17,299 nucleotides of DNA from Rhodoferax sp. (GCA_029946045.1 JAQSDS010000401.1:1-17299); one strand, 5' to 3'; positions 6,930-14,728 are shown, counted from the first letter of the stretch. The notes: generated by a model from the letters alone, not told the origin. Made by a program: numbers and translations.

Positions 6930-7970
6930 TCAGTCGATCCAGCCATGCTGGTGCAGGCGGCGCTTGAGCTGAGCGTAAATGATAGGGGCACTGACAAGGC
7001 CTGCCAGCCCCATGAGCGACTCCATCACCAGCATCATCGTCAGCAACTCCCACGCATGAGCCCGAATACGTGTGCCAATGATGTGCGCATTCAGGAAGTA
7101 TTCGAGTTTGTGGATGCCCACCAGCCAAGCCAGCGCCAATCCTGAGTCAACCAGCGAACTGCTCAGCGCAATGATGACAATCACGGTATTCGAGATCAGG
7201 TTGCCAACGACCGGTATCAGGCCTGTGATGAATGTCAAAACCAGCAGTGTGCCCGTCATCGGCAGAGATCGGCCCACCATCGGCATGATGGCCAGCAAGA
7301 GCACCGCCGTCAAGGCCGTGTTGATCGCCGAAATGCGAAGCTGGGAAAACACCACATTGGCAAAACTCTCCACCAATTCATCGAAGCTGCCGCGTAAGGC
7401 GAACACCAGTGGGGCGGTTTGGCTGACGGGCGGTGCCTGGGCTGGCAGCTGCATGGCGGCCAAGGCCCCAATGACGGTACCGGCTATGACGTATCCGATA
7501 CCACGCAAGGTGTGTCCACCCCACAATTCAACCTGCCCGGAATGCTCCCGCAACCAAGTGGCGGCCAGCTCGCGCAAAGCATCCAGCGAGGCGGGCAGAT
7601 GGTCGGCAATGAGCGGCGGTAACGCGGTGCGCAATTGCTCGAGAACAAGGGCCATCTGCTGCAGCAATTGCGGGAATGACCCTTTTGCACCGGAAGCGTA
7701 CTCCACCATGAAAGTCGTCGCGGTGATGATCAATATCAAAATACACAGCAACGCCAAACCTTCCGCATGGCGCGTATTCGGATGCCAGAGGTGCAGGCGG
7801 GCAACCAACGCGCGGGTCGCGCTGTAGGTCATCAGTGCAGCAAACAAAGCTGGCGTCAGGTGCAAGGCCAGCACCGGCAACCACAGCAGGGCAATGCCGA
7901 AAACGGTCATGCCGACGGCATATAAGCTTGGTTCAGTGGGGGTGGGTGATGCAGGAGAGGTGTTCATCAT
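6930..7970 (-). CDS. AI-2E/PerM-family multi-pass membrane transporter
   Basis: A 346-residue polytopic protein of the AI-2E transporter (formerly UPF0118) family. Two N-terminal helices (about 17-50) and a third at about 72-88 precede a soluble amphipathic region (about 92-150). The C-terminal membrane half carries family landmarks: the LTFITGLIPVVGNLIS loop-helix (about 259-275), HKLEYFLNAHIIGTRI (about 303-318) and a final GLAGLVSAPIIYAQLK segment. Members have been linked to autoinducer-2 export, sodium/proton antiport or permease functions, so the substrate here is unknown. Two tandem ATGs (7970 and 7967) are possible starts; neither has a strong Shine-Dalgarno. It lies 86 bases downstream of the DUF1345 gene on the same strand and could share its transcript. 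Confidence 0.88.
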   Translation of the reverse strand: MMNTSPASPTPTEPSLYAVGMTVFGIALLWLPVLALHLTPALFAALMTYSATRALVARLHLWHPNTRHAEGLALLCILILIITATTFMVEYASGAKGSFPQLLQQMALVLEQLRTALPPLIADHLPASLDALRELAATWLREHSGQVELWGGHTLRGIGYVIAGTVIGALAAMQLPAQAPPVSQTAPLVFALRGSFDELVESFANVVFSQLRISAINTALTAVLLLAIMPMVGRSLPMTGTLLVLTFITGLIPVVGNLISNTVIVIIALSSSLVDSGLALAWLVGIHKLEYFLNAHIIGTRIRAHAWELLTMMLVMESLMGLAGLVSAPIIYAQLKRRLHQHGWID

Positions 7971-8056
7971 TTATCAGCCAGGACAAGGAGGTTGAGCTCA
8001 TTTGGTTTCCCTGTGAGATTTTCATTTTTTGACCTGGGCATTCCGACTGGCATCCA

Positions 8057-8710
8057 TCAGAACACACTGGCGGCGATATTGATGGTGAATGCCAGTATGG
8101 CGGTATTGAACCCGAACGACAAAATCGACTGCATCAGCACCAGGCGACGCATGGCTTGTGTTGAAACGCTCACGTCCGCAGTTTGTGATGCCACCGCGAT
8201 GGTGAAGGAGAAATAAAGAAAATCGCCAAAGTCCGGCCTGAAATTGGCATCTGTATCCGGAAACTTCAAACCGTTGTTTTGGGGGGGACGAAAGTACAGG
8301 CTGGCATAGGTCAAGGCGAACATGGTGGGCACCAGCAGCCAGGAACCAGCAACCGTTGCCAAGGCGAAGAGGATGTGCGATATGGCGTGTGGTGCACCGG
8401 GCACCTTGGCGGCCGAGAGCTCAACGACGATGCCTGCCAGGCTCACCAGCGCCCCAAGTATCACGATGGCAAGTACGGCGGCTGCCCCCTCAGCCTGTGC
8501 CACGGCGATGCGTCGAAGACGGGCATGGTCTGCCTGCAGCATCATCCAGCCAATCAGCGCCAGGTAGAGCCACACCGTTACATTCCAGCCGATCAGAATT
8601 CTCGGTATGACGTCGATCGAGACGGGCGATGCCCAGAATGCCGCGATGCCGACCAGTGCAGCCATCAGTAGCCGTGGGCGGGCGCGGGCGTGTGAAATGA
8701 CGCGAATCAT
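8057..8710 (-). CDS. DUF1345 integral membrane protein
   Basis: A membrane protein of 217 residues from the ATG at 8710. DUF1345 landmarks are visible: an N-terminal HARARPRLLMAALVG segment, a LIGWNVTVWLYLAL helix, a SHILFALATVAGSW helix, a LYFRPPQ turn, and a C-terminal block with DFGDFLYFSFTIAVASQTADV and FGFNTAILAFTINI. About five transmembrane helices are expected. The biochemical role of the family is unknown. An in-frame TTG at 8734 would add eight residues; the ATG is preferred because AGGAA lies upstream (spacing somewhat long) and because ATG is the commoner start. The PP-QNNGLKFPD loop is slightly extended relative to the usual short loop. It is divergent from the redox operon at 9108, with about 400 bases between. 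Confidence 0.82.
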   Translation of the reverse strand: MIRVISHARARPRLLMAALVGIAAFWASPVSIDVIPRILIGWNVTVWLYLALIGWMMLQADHARLRRIAVAQAEGAAAVLAIVILGALVSLAGIVVELSAAKVPGAPHAISHILFALATVAGSWLLVPTMFALTYASLYFRPPQNNGLKFPDTDANFRPDFGDFLYFSFTIAVASQTADVSVSTQAMRRLVLMQSILSFGFNTAILAFTINIAASVF

Positions 8711-8810
8711 GAGATGTCGGTTTCCTATTCTCAACTTGTCTGCCTAGACTTGGCACGGACTGCGCTAAAACGGAATCGCCAAAAGAAGGCGGAACCAGTA
8801 TCGAGTCAAA

Positions 8811-8827
8811 GATCTGACCGTCAGATC
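8811..8827. repeat. perfect 17-base palindrome (8-base arms, 1-base centre)
   Basis: GATCTGAC (8811-8818), a single C, and GTCAGATC (8820-8827) are exact inverted complements. The arms are longer than expected by chance in a 400-base region. With a one-base centre it cannot form a normal RNA hairpin at full length, so an operator for a dimeric regulator is more natural than a terminator. It could also be an edge of a dispersed repeat. No regulator gene is adjacent. Confidence 0.6.
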
Positions 8828-9054
8828 CCAGTCTATTACAGTCGCAGCCAACATCAAATGTCAGCGTGCCTGAAGACATTTAAAGCGCATTCGACAGCAG
8901 CGATCGTACCCTCCAACTGGATGCTCCAAAAAAGCAGGCAAACCACCCAATGCCGCCAATGCGTAAATGGCCAAACTCAAGAAATTGTGCGTGGTCATCG
9001 CGAAAAAGCGTGATTTGGTGCCAGCTTGACCGGTCTGCTTTCATCTTGCCGGAC

Positions 9055-9082
9055 TTGATATTTGTTCATCCTGCGTTAAGAC
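9055..9082 (+). promoter_or_regulatory. possible sigma-70 promoter of the redox operon
   Basis: TTGATA (9055-9060) is a fair -35. TAAGAC (9077-9082), 16 bases later, is a weak -10. The spacing and the distance to the ATG at 9108 are plausible, but the match is poor and other placements are possible. Confidence 0.3.
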
Positions 9083-9107
9083 TCAAAGCATAGACTGCAC
9101 CGCATCT

Positions 9108-10397
9108 ATGACATCTCTTTACCTTTTACTTTGGATTGCGGGCGGCATCCTGCTTCAGATTGCCATCTATTTAAGCATTGGATTTTGGCGCCATTGGCAA
9201 AGCTACCAGGCGCTGCGCGACGTGGCAACAGAGTTTGAAATGACAGCGCATCCTGAAGCTCCTTCAGAGTTGACGCAAACGGCAGGCGCCACGTGGGCGG
9301 GCTACCGCAGCTTTCACGTCGAGCGCAAGGAGCTCGAAGATGCCGCGGCCCAGGTCTGCTCGTTTTACCTCGTACCGGAGGACGGAAAACCACTCGCACC
9401 GTTCTTGCCAGGCCAGTTTCTCACCTTTGCGCTTGACGTTCCTTCGCCAATGGGTGGCACGCAAGCGGTCATCCGCTGCTACTCGCTGTCCGATGCACCA
9501 CAAGCCAAGGGCTATCGAATTTCGGTCAAACGCGCAGCCGCACCGGTAGGCAGCCAGCTACCGCCAGGCATCTCATCCAACTACTTTCATGACCATGTCG
9601 ATGTCGGTAGCCAGTTGCAGGTACGCGCGCCTGCAGGCCATTTTTATCTTGATCGCAGCGACGCGCCAGTGGTGCTGATGGGCGGAGGGATCGGCATCAC
9701 GCCCCTGCTGAGCATGCTGAACTGGTGTCTGACCGCACAGCCGGAGCGCGAGCTGTGGCTGTTTTACGGCGTCCGCAACCGGGCCGAGCTGGTGATGCCA
9801 GCGCAACTGCAAGCGCTGGCGACAAAACACGCGAACTTTCACCTTCACCTGTGCCTGAGCAACCCGCAGGCGGGTGAGCCCGGTGCAGATCGGTCTGAGC
9901 CGTTTCACACCCATCACAGCCGCGTGGATGTCGCGCTGTTGCGTCGCCTGTTGCCGCTCAAGCCCTACCACTTTTATCTTTGCGGCCCCACGCCCATGCT
10001 GCAAAGTCTGGTGCCTGCCTTGGAAGATTGGGGCGTGCCGGAGGGGCGGATTCACTTTGAGGCCTTTGGCCCGGCCTCCATCGCGCGCAAGAAACCGGTA
10101 TCCGCCACGCTGACCACAAACCAGAGTGACGACAAGAGAAATGCCGTCATGGTGAACTTTGCCAAGTCGGGCAAACAGGCGGCCTGGGAGCCCGGCATGG
10201 GTTCGTTGCTGGATTTTGCAGAGAGCCATGGCATTGTGGTCAGCTCCGGCTGCCGTGCGGGTGCTTGTGGCAGTTGTCAGACCAGCATCCGCACCGGCGA
10301 GGTGGCCTACACCCAGGCACCCGATTTTGATCCCGAGCCGGGCAGTTGCCTGTTGTGCGTTTGTACGCCGAAGACGGCTGTCACCCTGGAGGCGTAA
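9108..10397 (+). CDS. membrane-anchored FAD/NAD(P)H oxidoreductase with C-terminal [2Fe-2S] ferredoxin domain
   Basis: A 429-residue three-domain electron-transfer protein. An N-terminal membrane helix (about 3-24) anchors it. A ferredoxin-reductase-like FAD domain has RCYSLS at 123-128. The NAD(P)H domain carries GGGIGITPLLSML (192-204) and the terminal YLCGP (290-294). A plant-type [2Fe-2S] domain (about 346-428) carries Cys382, Cys387 and Cys390 (C-x4-C-x2-C), with Cys417 the likely fourth ligand; Cys414 and Cys419 are extra. It should take electrons from NAD(P)H via FAD to the iron-sulfur cluster at the cytoplasmic membrane face. Its stop directly abuts the ATG of the b-type cytochrome, which is the probable next electron carrier. 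The layout matches phthalate-dioxygenase-reductase-like and flavohaemoprotein-reductase-like enzymes, but no oxygenase component is nearby, so an oxygenase partner is not supported. Confidence 0.88.
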   Translation: MTSLYLLLWIAGGILLQIAIYLSIGFWRHWQSYQALRDVATEFEMTAHPEAPSELTQTAGATWAGYRSFHVERKELEDAAAQVCSFYLVPEDGKPLAPFLPGQFLTFALDVPSPMGGTQAVIRCYSLSDAPQAKGYRISVKRAAAPVGSQLPPGISSNYFHDHVDVGSQLQVRAPAGHFYLDRSDAPVVLMGGGIGITPLLSMLNWCLTAQPERELWLFYGVRNRAELVMPAQLQALATKHANFHLHLCLSNPQAGEPGADRSEPFHTHHSRVDVALLRRLLPLKPYHFYLCGPTPMLQSLVPALEDWGVPEGRIHFEAFGPASIARKKPVSATLTTNQSDDKRNAVMVNFAKSGKQAAWEPGMGSLLDFAESHGIVVSSGCRAGACGSCQTSIRTGEVAYTQAPDFDPEPGSCLLCVCTPKTAVTLEA

Positions 10398-10985
10398 ATG
10401 AAAATTTCAAACAGTTCACTCTGGCGAGAACATGTGCTGCCCTTTACCTTGCTGCTCGGACTTCTGGCGGCAGCCACCCTGGCCGGAGACTACTTGTTGC
10501 ACCGCTTGAACCTGGTCTGGGTGGGGCGCTATCTGGGCATAGCGGGCACTGTGCTGATCATTGGCTCGCTGTACTACTCGGCGCGCAAGCGCAAATGGGT
10601 CGCCAAGGGCGACCCCAAGACACTGCTCACCCTGCATGAGTTCAGTGCCTGGCTGGGCTCCCTGATGGTGCTGCTCCATGCCGGCATCCACTTCAATGCC
10701 ATCCTGCCCTGGCTGGCGACCGTAGCCATGGGGGTGAATGTGATCAGCGGCATGGTCGGCAAGATCTTGCTGAGCCAGTCGCGTCAGCATGTACAAGGCG
10801 AGCGGGAACGGTTCCAGTTGCGGGGCCTGTCCAAAACCGAGGTTGAGCAAGCCGTGTTTTGGGATGCTGTGGCGCTGGGTGCCATGGCGCAGTGGCGCAA
10901 GGTGCACATCCCCATTTTCATTGTGTTTGCAGTGCTGGCCCTGGGCCACATTGTCAGTATCTTTTTGTTCTGGGGCTGGGTATGA
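10398..10985 (+). CDS. small b-type membrane cytochrome (cytochrome b561/ferric-reductase-like)
   Basis: A 195-residue membrane protein with four or five helices (about 13-30, 44-61, 80-98, 102-120 and 170-193). Helix three carries His80 and His94 and the last helix carries His170 and His184. Each pair is 14 residues apart, the arrangement that lets two helices bind two stacked haems b in ferric-reductase/cytochrome b561/bc1-like proteins. His98 is an additional candidate. The start is clear: GGAGG at 10388-10392, and the ATG begins on the base after the reductase stop. It overlaps the octahaem cytochrome by four bases (ATGA). The likely role is to carry electrons across the membrane from the iron-sulfur reductase to the periplasmic cytochrome. 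I do not recognise a named family member. Confidence 0.8.
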   Translation: MKISNSSLWREHVLPFTLLLGLLAAATLAGDYLLHRLNLVWVGRYLGIAGTVLIIGSLYYSARKRKWVAKGDPKTLLTLHEFSAWLGSLMVLLHAGIHFNAILPWLATVAMGVNVISGMVGKILLSQSRQHVQGERERFQLRGLSKTEVEQAVFWDAVALGAMAQWRKVHIPIFIVFAVLALGHIVSIFLFWGWV

Positions 10986-11704
10986 GCCGTACTCTCAAGG
11001 TCATCCTGGCCATCAACCTGTTGGTGCTGACCGTACTGACTTTTGCCTATCCCCACCTGATGGTCGGACCGGGCAAGTTGATTCCAGGCCACAAACAACT
11101 CGATACCGATTGTTTTGCCTGCCATGCCGCGTTCACCGGGGCCGATTCTGGCAAATGCGTCAGCTGCCACAAACCCGCCGACATTGGCCGCAGGACCACC
11201 CAGGGCGCGCCGGTTGTCAAACCGCTCACGTCCACCCCATTCCACCAGGAGCTCGTCAGCCAGGACTGCGTGGCCTGTCACAGCGACCACGCCGGCGTGA
11301 AACGCTACCGTCTGAAGGGCTACTTCGACCATGCCCTGCTGAAGAAGGAAACCAGCAACCAGTGCCAGGCTTGCCACAAGCCACCCACCGATGCCCTGCA
11401 CCAGCAAATCAGCGGCAACTGTGCCCAATGCCACACCCAGCAGAAGTGGACGCCAGCCACTTTTGAGCACAACAAATACTTTGTGCTGGACCGTGACCAC
11501 AACGCCGCCTGTGTGACTTGTCATGCGCGCAATGAGTACAGCCGCTACAGCTGTTATGGCTGCCATGAACACACACCGGCCAATATCCGGCGCAAGCACA
11601 TCGAAGAAGGTATTCGTCAGTTCGACAACTGCGTTGCTTGTCACCGCAGCGCGGACGAGCACGACATCAAGGGCAAGGGGGGCGACCGTGGCAAGGACGA
11701 CTGA
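10982..11704 (+). CDS. exported octahaem c-type cytochrome
   Basis: A 240-residue multihaem cytochrome. A single N-terminal hydrophobic helix (about 5-23) acts as signal or anchor, with no typical cleavage site, so it may stay membrane-tethered. Eight CxxCH haem c sites lie at 44-48, 59-63, 96-100, 128-132, 147-151, 177-181, 191-195 and 217-221. At least eleven further histidines (for example 37, 88, 103, 117, 163, 173, 197, 206, 227) could give bis-His ligation, as in class III cytochromes c3/c7. The C-terminus is a charged Lys/Gly/Asp tail. The ATG at 10982 overlaps the preceding stop; a longer upstream frame is only the shadow of the cytochrome b gene. It probably receives electrons from the cytochrome b in the periplasm. 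The final acceptor is unknown, and no outer-membrane porin gene is nearby. Confidence 0.9.
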   Translation: MSRTLKVILAINLLVLTVLTFAYPHLMVGPGKLIPGHKQLDTDCFACHAAFTGADSGKCVSCHKPADIGRRTTQGAPVVKPLTSTPFHQELVSQDCVACHSDHAGVKRYRLKGYFDHALLKKETSNQCQACHKPPTDALHQQISGNCAQCHTQQKWTPATFEHNKYFVLDRDHNAACVTCHARNEYSRYSCYGCHEHTPANIRRKHIEEGIRQFDNCVACHRSADEHDIKGKGGDRGKDD

Positions 11705-11749
11705 ACGGATCGCAGTGGGGGCGCCAAGCAAGCACGAGCCTGCTTCAGC

Positions 11750-12295
11750 TCAGTTCCTTCTGGGACCACATGTGATTTCAGGGCTGGGGATGTCGTTGCA
11801 ATGGTCGAAGCCTTCCGGCTTGATGGCCCCTTGCGTGGTTTTGTAAGGGCCGAAGCAGGCGGCGCTCTCGTCGTAGATGCGCCATCGCGATGCGCAGTCT
11901 GTGGTCTCAGTGATGGCCTCCGTTGGCCGCTTCGCGTTGGGCAGCGACTCCGCCCCCGTGGTAACAGGCGGGCTGGCGTCAACGCCGCCGGGCGGGACTG
12001 CGGCGTCCTGCAGGGCTCTTTTTTTCTGCTCGGCAGCTCGGCTTTCAGCTTCGCGTTGTTGCTGAGGGCTGAGTTCGTACTTTCGTGAGTCGATACAGGT
12101 CGCCAACTTCTTGTACTGCTCTGGAACGACATCTGACAGCTGTGTTCGCCCGCTCTCGTCCACCCAACGACAAATGGACGTGGACTGAGCAAGCGGCGCG
12201 AACAGTCCAAACCCGACCACAATAAGTGCGACTGGCAAGCGGGCCAGCACCGGCAACGCGCAAAGGGCCCGTCCGGGCCAAAGAAGCCATGCCAT
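11750..12295 (-). CDS. exported DUF4124-domain protein
   Basis: A 181-residue protein. The ATG at 12295 is chosen because AAAGGAA lies just upstream and a hydrophobic signal-like segment follows (about residues 14-37, VLARLPVALIVVGFGLFAPLAQS). A longer in-frame extension to 12442 lacks these features. The DUF4124 domain begins right after the signal (CRWVDESGRTQLSDVVPEQYK, about 41-61), with a second Cys in ATCIDS. A charged, Ala/Gln/Glu-rich linker (about 70-90) leads to a C-terminal module with four cysteines (DCASRW, SAACFGPY, DHCND, ITCGP), suggesting two disulfides in the periplasm. The function is unknown; DUF4124 proteins are common in beta- and gammaproteobacteria. It converges on the octahaem cytochrome gene (45 bases between stops) and is divergent from eutB. 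Confidence 0.78.
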   Translation of the reverse strand: MAWLLWPGRALCALPVLARLPVALIVVGFGLFAPLAQSTSICRWVDESGRTQLSDVVPEQYKKLATCIDSRKYELSPQQQREAESRAAEQKKRALQDAAVPPGGVDASPPVTTGAESLPNAKRPTEAITETTDCASRWRIYDESAACFGPYKTTQGAIKPEGFDHCNDIPSPEITCGPRRN

Positions 12296-12471
12296 CCAAG
12301 TTCCTTTGTTGAGAGCAAGTTGACGTACTGTAGACCTTTCCCAACACGCGGTCTGTGCGATCGCGAACAAATACTTTTTCTGGTCAAGACATCGACCCGC
12401 ACAGCGCGCTCCTGCCAGGGTCGCCCGGCGCAAGCGCGCCAAGAACCGGGGAGTCGGTACACTCCAAAGCC

Positions 12472-13884
12472 ATGTCCACCAGCCACACTATCGGCCAACA
12501 GCGTTACCAGTTTGCGGACCTGCGCACGCTGCTGGCCAAAGCCAGTCCGCTGCGCTCGGGCGACCAGCTGGCCGGTGTGGCGGCGCTGGATGCCAGGGAG
12601 CGCATCGCGGCGCAAATGGCACTGGCCGAACTGCCCCTGCGCGCCTTTCTCAATGAGGCTGTGGTGCCGTATGAAAGCGACGAAGTCACTCGGCTTATTT
12701 TCGATAGCCATGATGCCAACGCATTCAAGGCGGTAAGCCACCTGACCGTGGGGGAGCTGCGCAACTGGCTGCTCTCAGACCATGCCAGCAGCGCCACCTT
12801 GACCGCCCTGGCGCCCGGCCTGACGCCCGAAATGGTGGCCGCCGTGAGCAAGCTCTGCCGCCTGCAAGACCTGGTGCTGATCACCAGCAAATGCGAAGTC
12901 GTCACCCGCTTTCGCAACACCCTGGGCCTCAAAAACCGCTTGGCCACGCGGCTGCAGCCCAACCACCCAACCGACGACCTGGCTGGCATTGCCGCCAGCC
13001 TGCTTGACGGCCTGTTGCTGGGCAGTGGCGACGCCGTGATTGGCATCAACCCGGCCAGCGACAACGTGCCCCAGGTGGTGCGGCTGTTGCACATGCTGGA
13101 TGAGGTGATCGGCCACTATGGCATTCCAACCCAGTCGTGTGTGCTCACGCATGTGACCAACACCCTGCAGGCAATCGAGCGCGGCGCGCCGGTGGACCTG
13201 GTGTTCCAGTCGATTGGCGGCACCGAGGCCACCAACCGCAGTTTTGGCATCACGCTGGCGCTGCTGGCGGATGCGCGTGAGGCGGCGCTGTCCCTGCAGC
13301 GCGGCGCATTGTTTAGCGATGGCCAGCGCGGTAGCCATGTGATGTATTTCGAGACCGGTCAGGGCAGTGCCTTGAGCGCCAACGCACACCACGGCTGCGA
13401 CCAGCAAACGCTTGAGGCGCGCGCCTATGCGGTGGCGCGGCATTTCAAGCCGCTGCTGGTCAACACCGTGGTCGGCTTCATCGGCCCCGAGTATTTGTTC
13501 AACGGCAAGCAGATTGCGCGTGCCGGGCTCGAAGACCACTTTTGCGGCAAGCTGCTCGGCCTGCCGATGGGCTGCGACGTCTGTTACACCAACCACGCCG
13601 AAGCCGATAGCGACGACATGGACGCCCTGATGCTGATGCTGGGCGCGGCCGGCTGCAACTTCATCATGGGGGTGCCGGGCTCGGACGACATCATGCTCAA
13701 CTACCAAAGCACCTCGTTCCATGACGCACTGGTGGTGCGCCAGTTGCTGGGCTTGCGCGCCGCGCCCGAATTCGAGGCCTGGCAACAGGCCATGGGCATC
13801 ACCACCCCGGGCGCTGCGCTGCATCTGGCCGACCAACTGCCCGCCGCCTTTGCGCCCGCGTTACAACAACTCGGAGGCGCTTGA
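12472..13884 (+). CDS. eutB: ethanolamine ammonia-lyase large (heavy) subunit
   Basis: A 470-residue catalytic subunit of the adenosylcobalamin-dependent enzyme that converts ethanolamine to acetaldehyde and ammonia. The whole EutB barrel is recognisable: LRSGDQLAGVAA near the start, GSGDAVIGINPASDNV, IPTQSCVLTHVT, DLVFQSIGGTEATNRSFG, YFETGQGSALSANAHHG, NTVVGFIGPEYL, AGLEDHFCGKLLGLPMGCD, CYTNHAEADSDDMD and DDIMLNYQSTSFHD. The length is close to the roughly 450-460 usual for the family, and the start at 12472 gives the expected YQFADLRTLLAKA beginning; the Shine-Dalgarno is weak. It is followed by eutC after one base. No eutA reactivase, transporter or microcompartment gene is present in the window, so this looks like the simple proteobacterial form. 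Confidence 0.97.
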   Translation: MSTSHTIGQQRYQFADLRTLLAKASPLRSGDQLAGVAALDARERIAAQMALAELPLRAFLNEAVVPYESDEVTRLIFDSHDANAFKAVSHLTVGELRNWLLSDHASSATLTALAPGLTPEMVAAVSKLCRLQDLVLITSKCEVVTRFRNTLGLKNRLATRLQPNHPTDDLAGIAASLLDGLLLGSGDAVIGINPASDNVPQVVRLLHMLDEVIGHYGIPTQSCVLTHVTNTLQAIERGAPVDLVFQSIGGTEATNRSFGITLALLADAREAALSLQRGALFSDGQRGSHVMYFETGQGSALSANAHHGCDQQTLEARAYAVARHFKPLLVNTVVGFIGPEYLFNGKQIARAGLEDHFCGKLLGLPMGCDVCYTNHAEADSDDMDALMLMLGAAGCNFIMGVPGSDDIMLNYQSTSFHDALVVRQLLGLRAAPEFEAWQQAMGITTPGAALHLADQLPAAFAPALQQLGGA

Positions 13885-13885
13885 C

Positions 13886-14728
13886 GTGGCAGCCCTGGTC
13901 ACGCCCACGCCCTGGGACGCTTTGAGAAGCTTCACCGATGCCCGCATCGCCCTGGGGCGCGCCGGTGTCAGCCTGCCGACCACCGCGCACCTGGCGTTTC
14001 AACTGGCGCACGCCCAGGCGCGTGACGCGGTGCAGCTGCCGTTTGACGCGCTCGGCATCCAGGCCGACCTGCAAGGTCTGGGTCGACCCACCTTGCGGCT
14101 GCACAGCCAGGCCACCGACCGTGCCATGTACTTGCAGCGGCCGGACCTGGGGCGGCGGCTTGATGCGGCCTCACTGCAGGCATTGGCCGAGTGGCAAACA
14201 CGGCAGGGCGATGCGCCGGGCTTCGATGTGGCTTTTGTGCTGGTGGATGGTTTGTCGTCACTGGCGATTCACCAGAACGCAGTGGCGCTGGTGACACTGA
14301 TGTTGCAGCGCCTGCAGTTGGATACCCAGCCCTGGACGGTGGCCCCTTTGAGCGTGGTGGCGCAGGGCCGAGTTGCCATCGGCGACGAAGTGGGGGCCGC
14401 CTTACGGGCCAACACCGTGGTCGTGCTGATTGGTGAGCGCCCGGGTTTGAGCTCACCCGACAGCCTCGGGCTCTACCTCACCTGGGCACCCCAAGTCGGT
14501 ACCACCGACGCAGCGCGCAACTGCATCTCGAATGTGCGTCCTGCTGGCTTGTCGATCGACACAGCGGCCCAGACGCTACACCGGCTGCTAGCGCAGGCCC
14601 GCCAACGGCAACTGACCGGGGTGGCGCTGAAGGACGATGTCGATCACGCCTTGGGTGATCCGCAAAAGGTCCCGCCTCATCAAGCGATGATTTCTTTCTG
14701 GCAAAGCCAGTCGCGCGACTCGCGGTAA
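13886..14728 (+). CDS. eutC: ethanolamine ammonia-lyase small (light) subunit
   Basis: A 280-residue EutC, partner of EutB in binding the adenosylcobalamin cofactor. Motifs include the N-terminal PTPWDALRSFTDARIALGRAG, FDVAFVLVDGLSSLAIHQNA, IGDEVGAALRANTVVVLIGERPGLSSPDSLGLYLTW, and TTDAARNCISNVRPAGLS. The start is GTG at 13886, preceded by GGAGG (13873-13877), one base after the eutB stop; the open frame upstream of it is shadow of eutB. Translational coupling with eutB fits the subunit stoichiometry. The cytidine deaminase ATG follows nine bases after the stop, so eutBC appear to be co-transcribed with the nucleoside genes. Confidence 0.96.
   Translation: MAALVTPTPWDALRSFTDARIALGRAGVSLPTTAHLAFQLAHAQARDAVQLPFDALGIQADLQGLGRPTLRLHSQATDRAMYLQRPDLGRRLDAASLQALAEWQTRQGDAPGFDVAFVLVDGLSSLAIHQNAVALVTLMLQRLQLDTQPWTVAPLSVVAQGRVAIGDEVGAALRANTVVVLIGERPGLSSPDSLGLYLTWAPQVGTTDAARNCISNVRPAGLSIDTAAQTLHRLLAQARQRQLTGVALKDDVDHALGDPQKVPPHQAMISFWQSQSRDSR

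Larger units (their letters stand above)
8711..9107. other. intergenic region between divergent units, with no convincing gene
   Basis: About 400 bases separate the DUF1345 gene (reverse) from the reductase gene (forward). I see no convincing coding sequence: open frames here lack ribosome sites and recognisable motifs. A 45-codon reverse frame (8861-8998) with a hydrophobic start is noted but not called. The region contains a perfect 17-base palindrome (8811-8827) and a possible sigma-70 promoter (9055-9082); each is listed separately. Confidence 0.7.

Noticed and set aside
7072..7827. A long forward frame (251 codons) opposite the AI-2E transporter gene
   Set aside because: It is a shadow of the reverse-strand gene, which has clear family motifs; the forward translation has none.
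8861..8998. A 45-residue reverse-strand frame with a hydrophobic start (LSLAIYALAALGGLPAF)
   Set aside because: There is no ribosome binding site, its C-terminal half is unlike a protein (clustered Cys/Arg), and no conservation can be tested here. It remains only a faint small-protein candidate.
8714..9013. A forward 99-residue frame in the intergenic region
   Set aside because: No ribosome site, no domain, unbalanced composition, and it overlaps the start region of the DUF1345 gene on the other strand.
9076..9081. GTTAAG-type half-site before the redox operon
   Set aside because: There is no second half-site 11 bases away, so it does not fit the direct-repeat promoter pattern.
10859..10984. 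An N-terminal extension of the octahaem cytochrome frame with several Cys and His, including one C-x-x-C-like string
   Set aside because: It lies wholly inside the cytochrome b gene in another frame. The ATG at 10982 with its stop-start overlap and following signal helix is the credible start.
12775..13836. A long reverse frame opposite eutB
   Set aside because: It is a high-GC antisense shadow of a clear eutB gene, rich in His/Gln/Arg with no motif.
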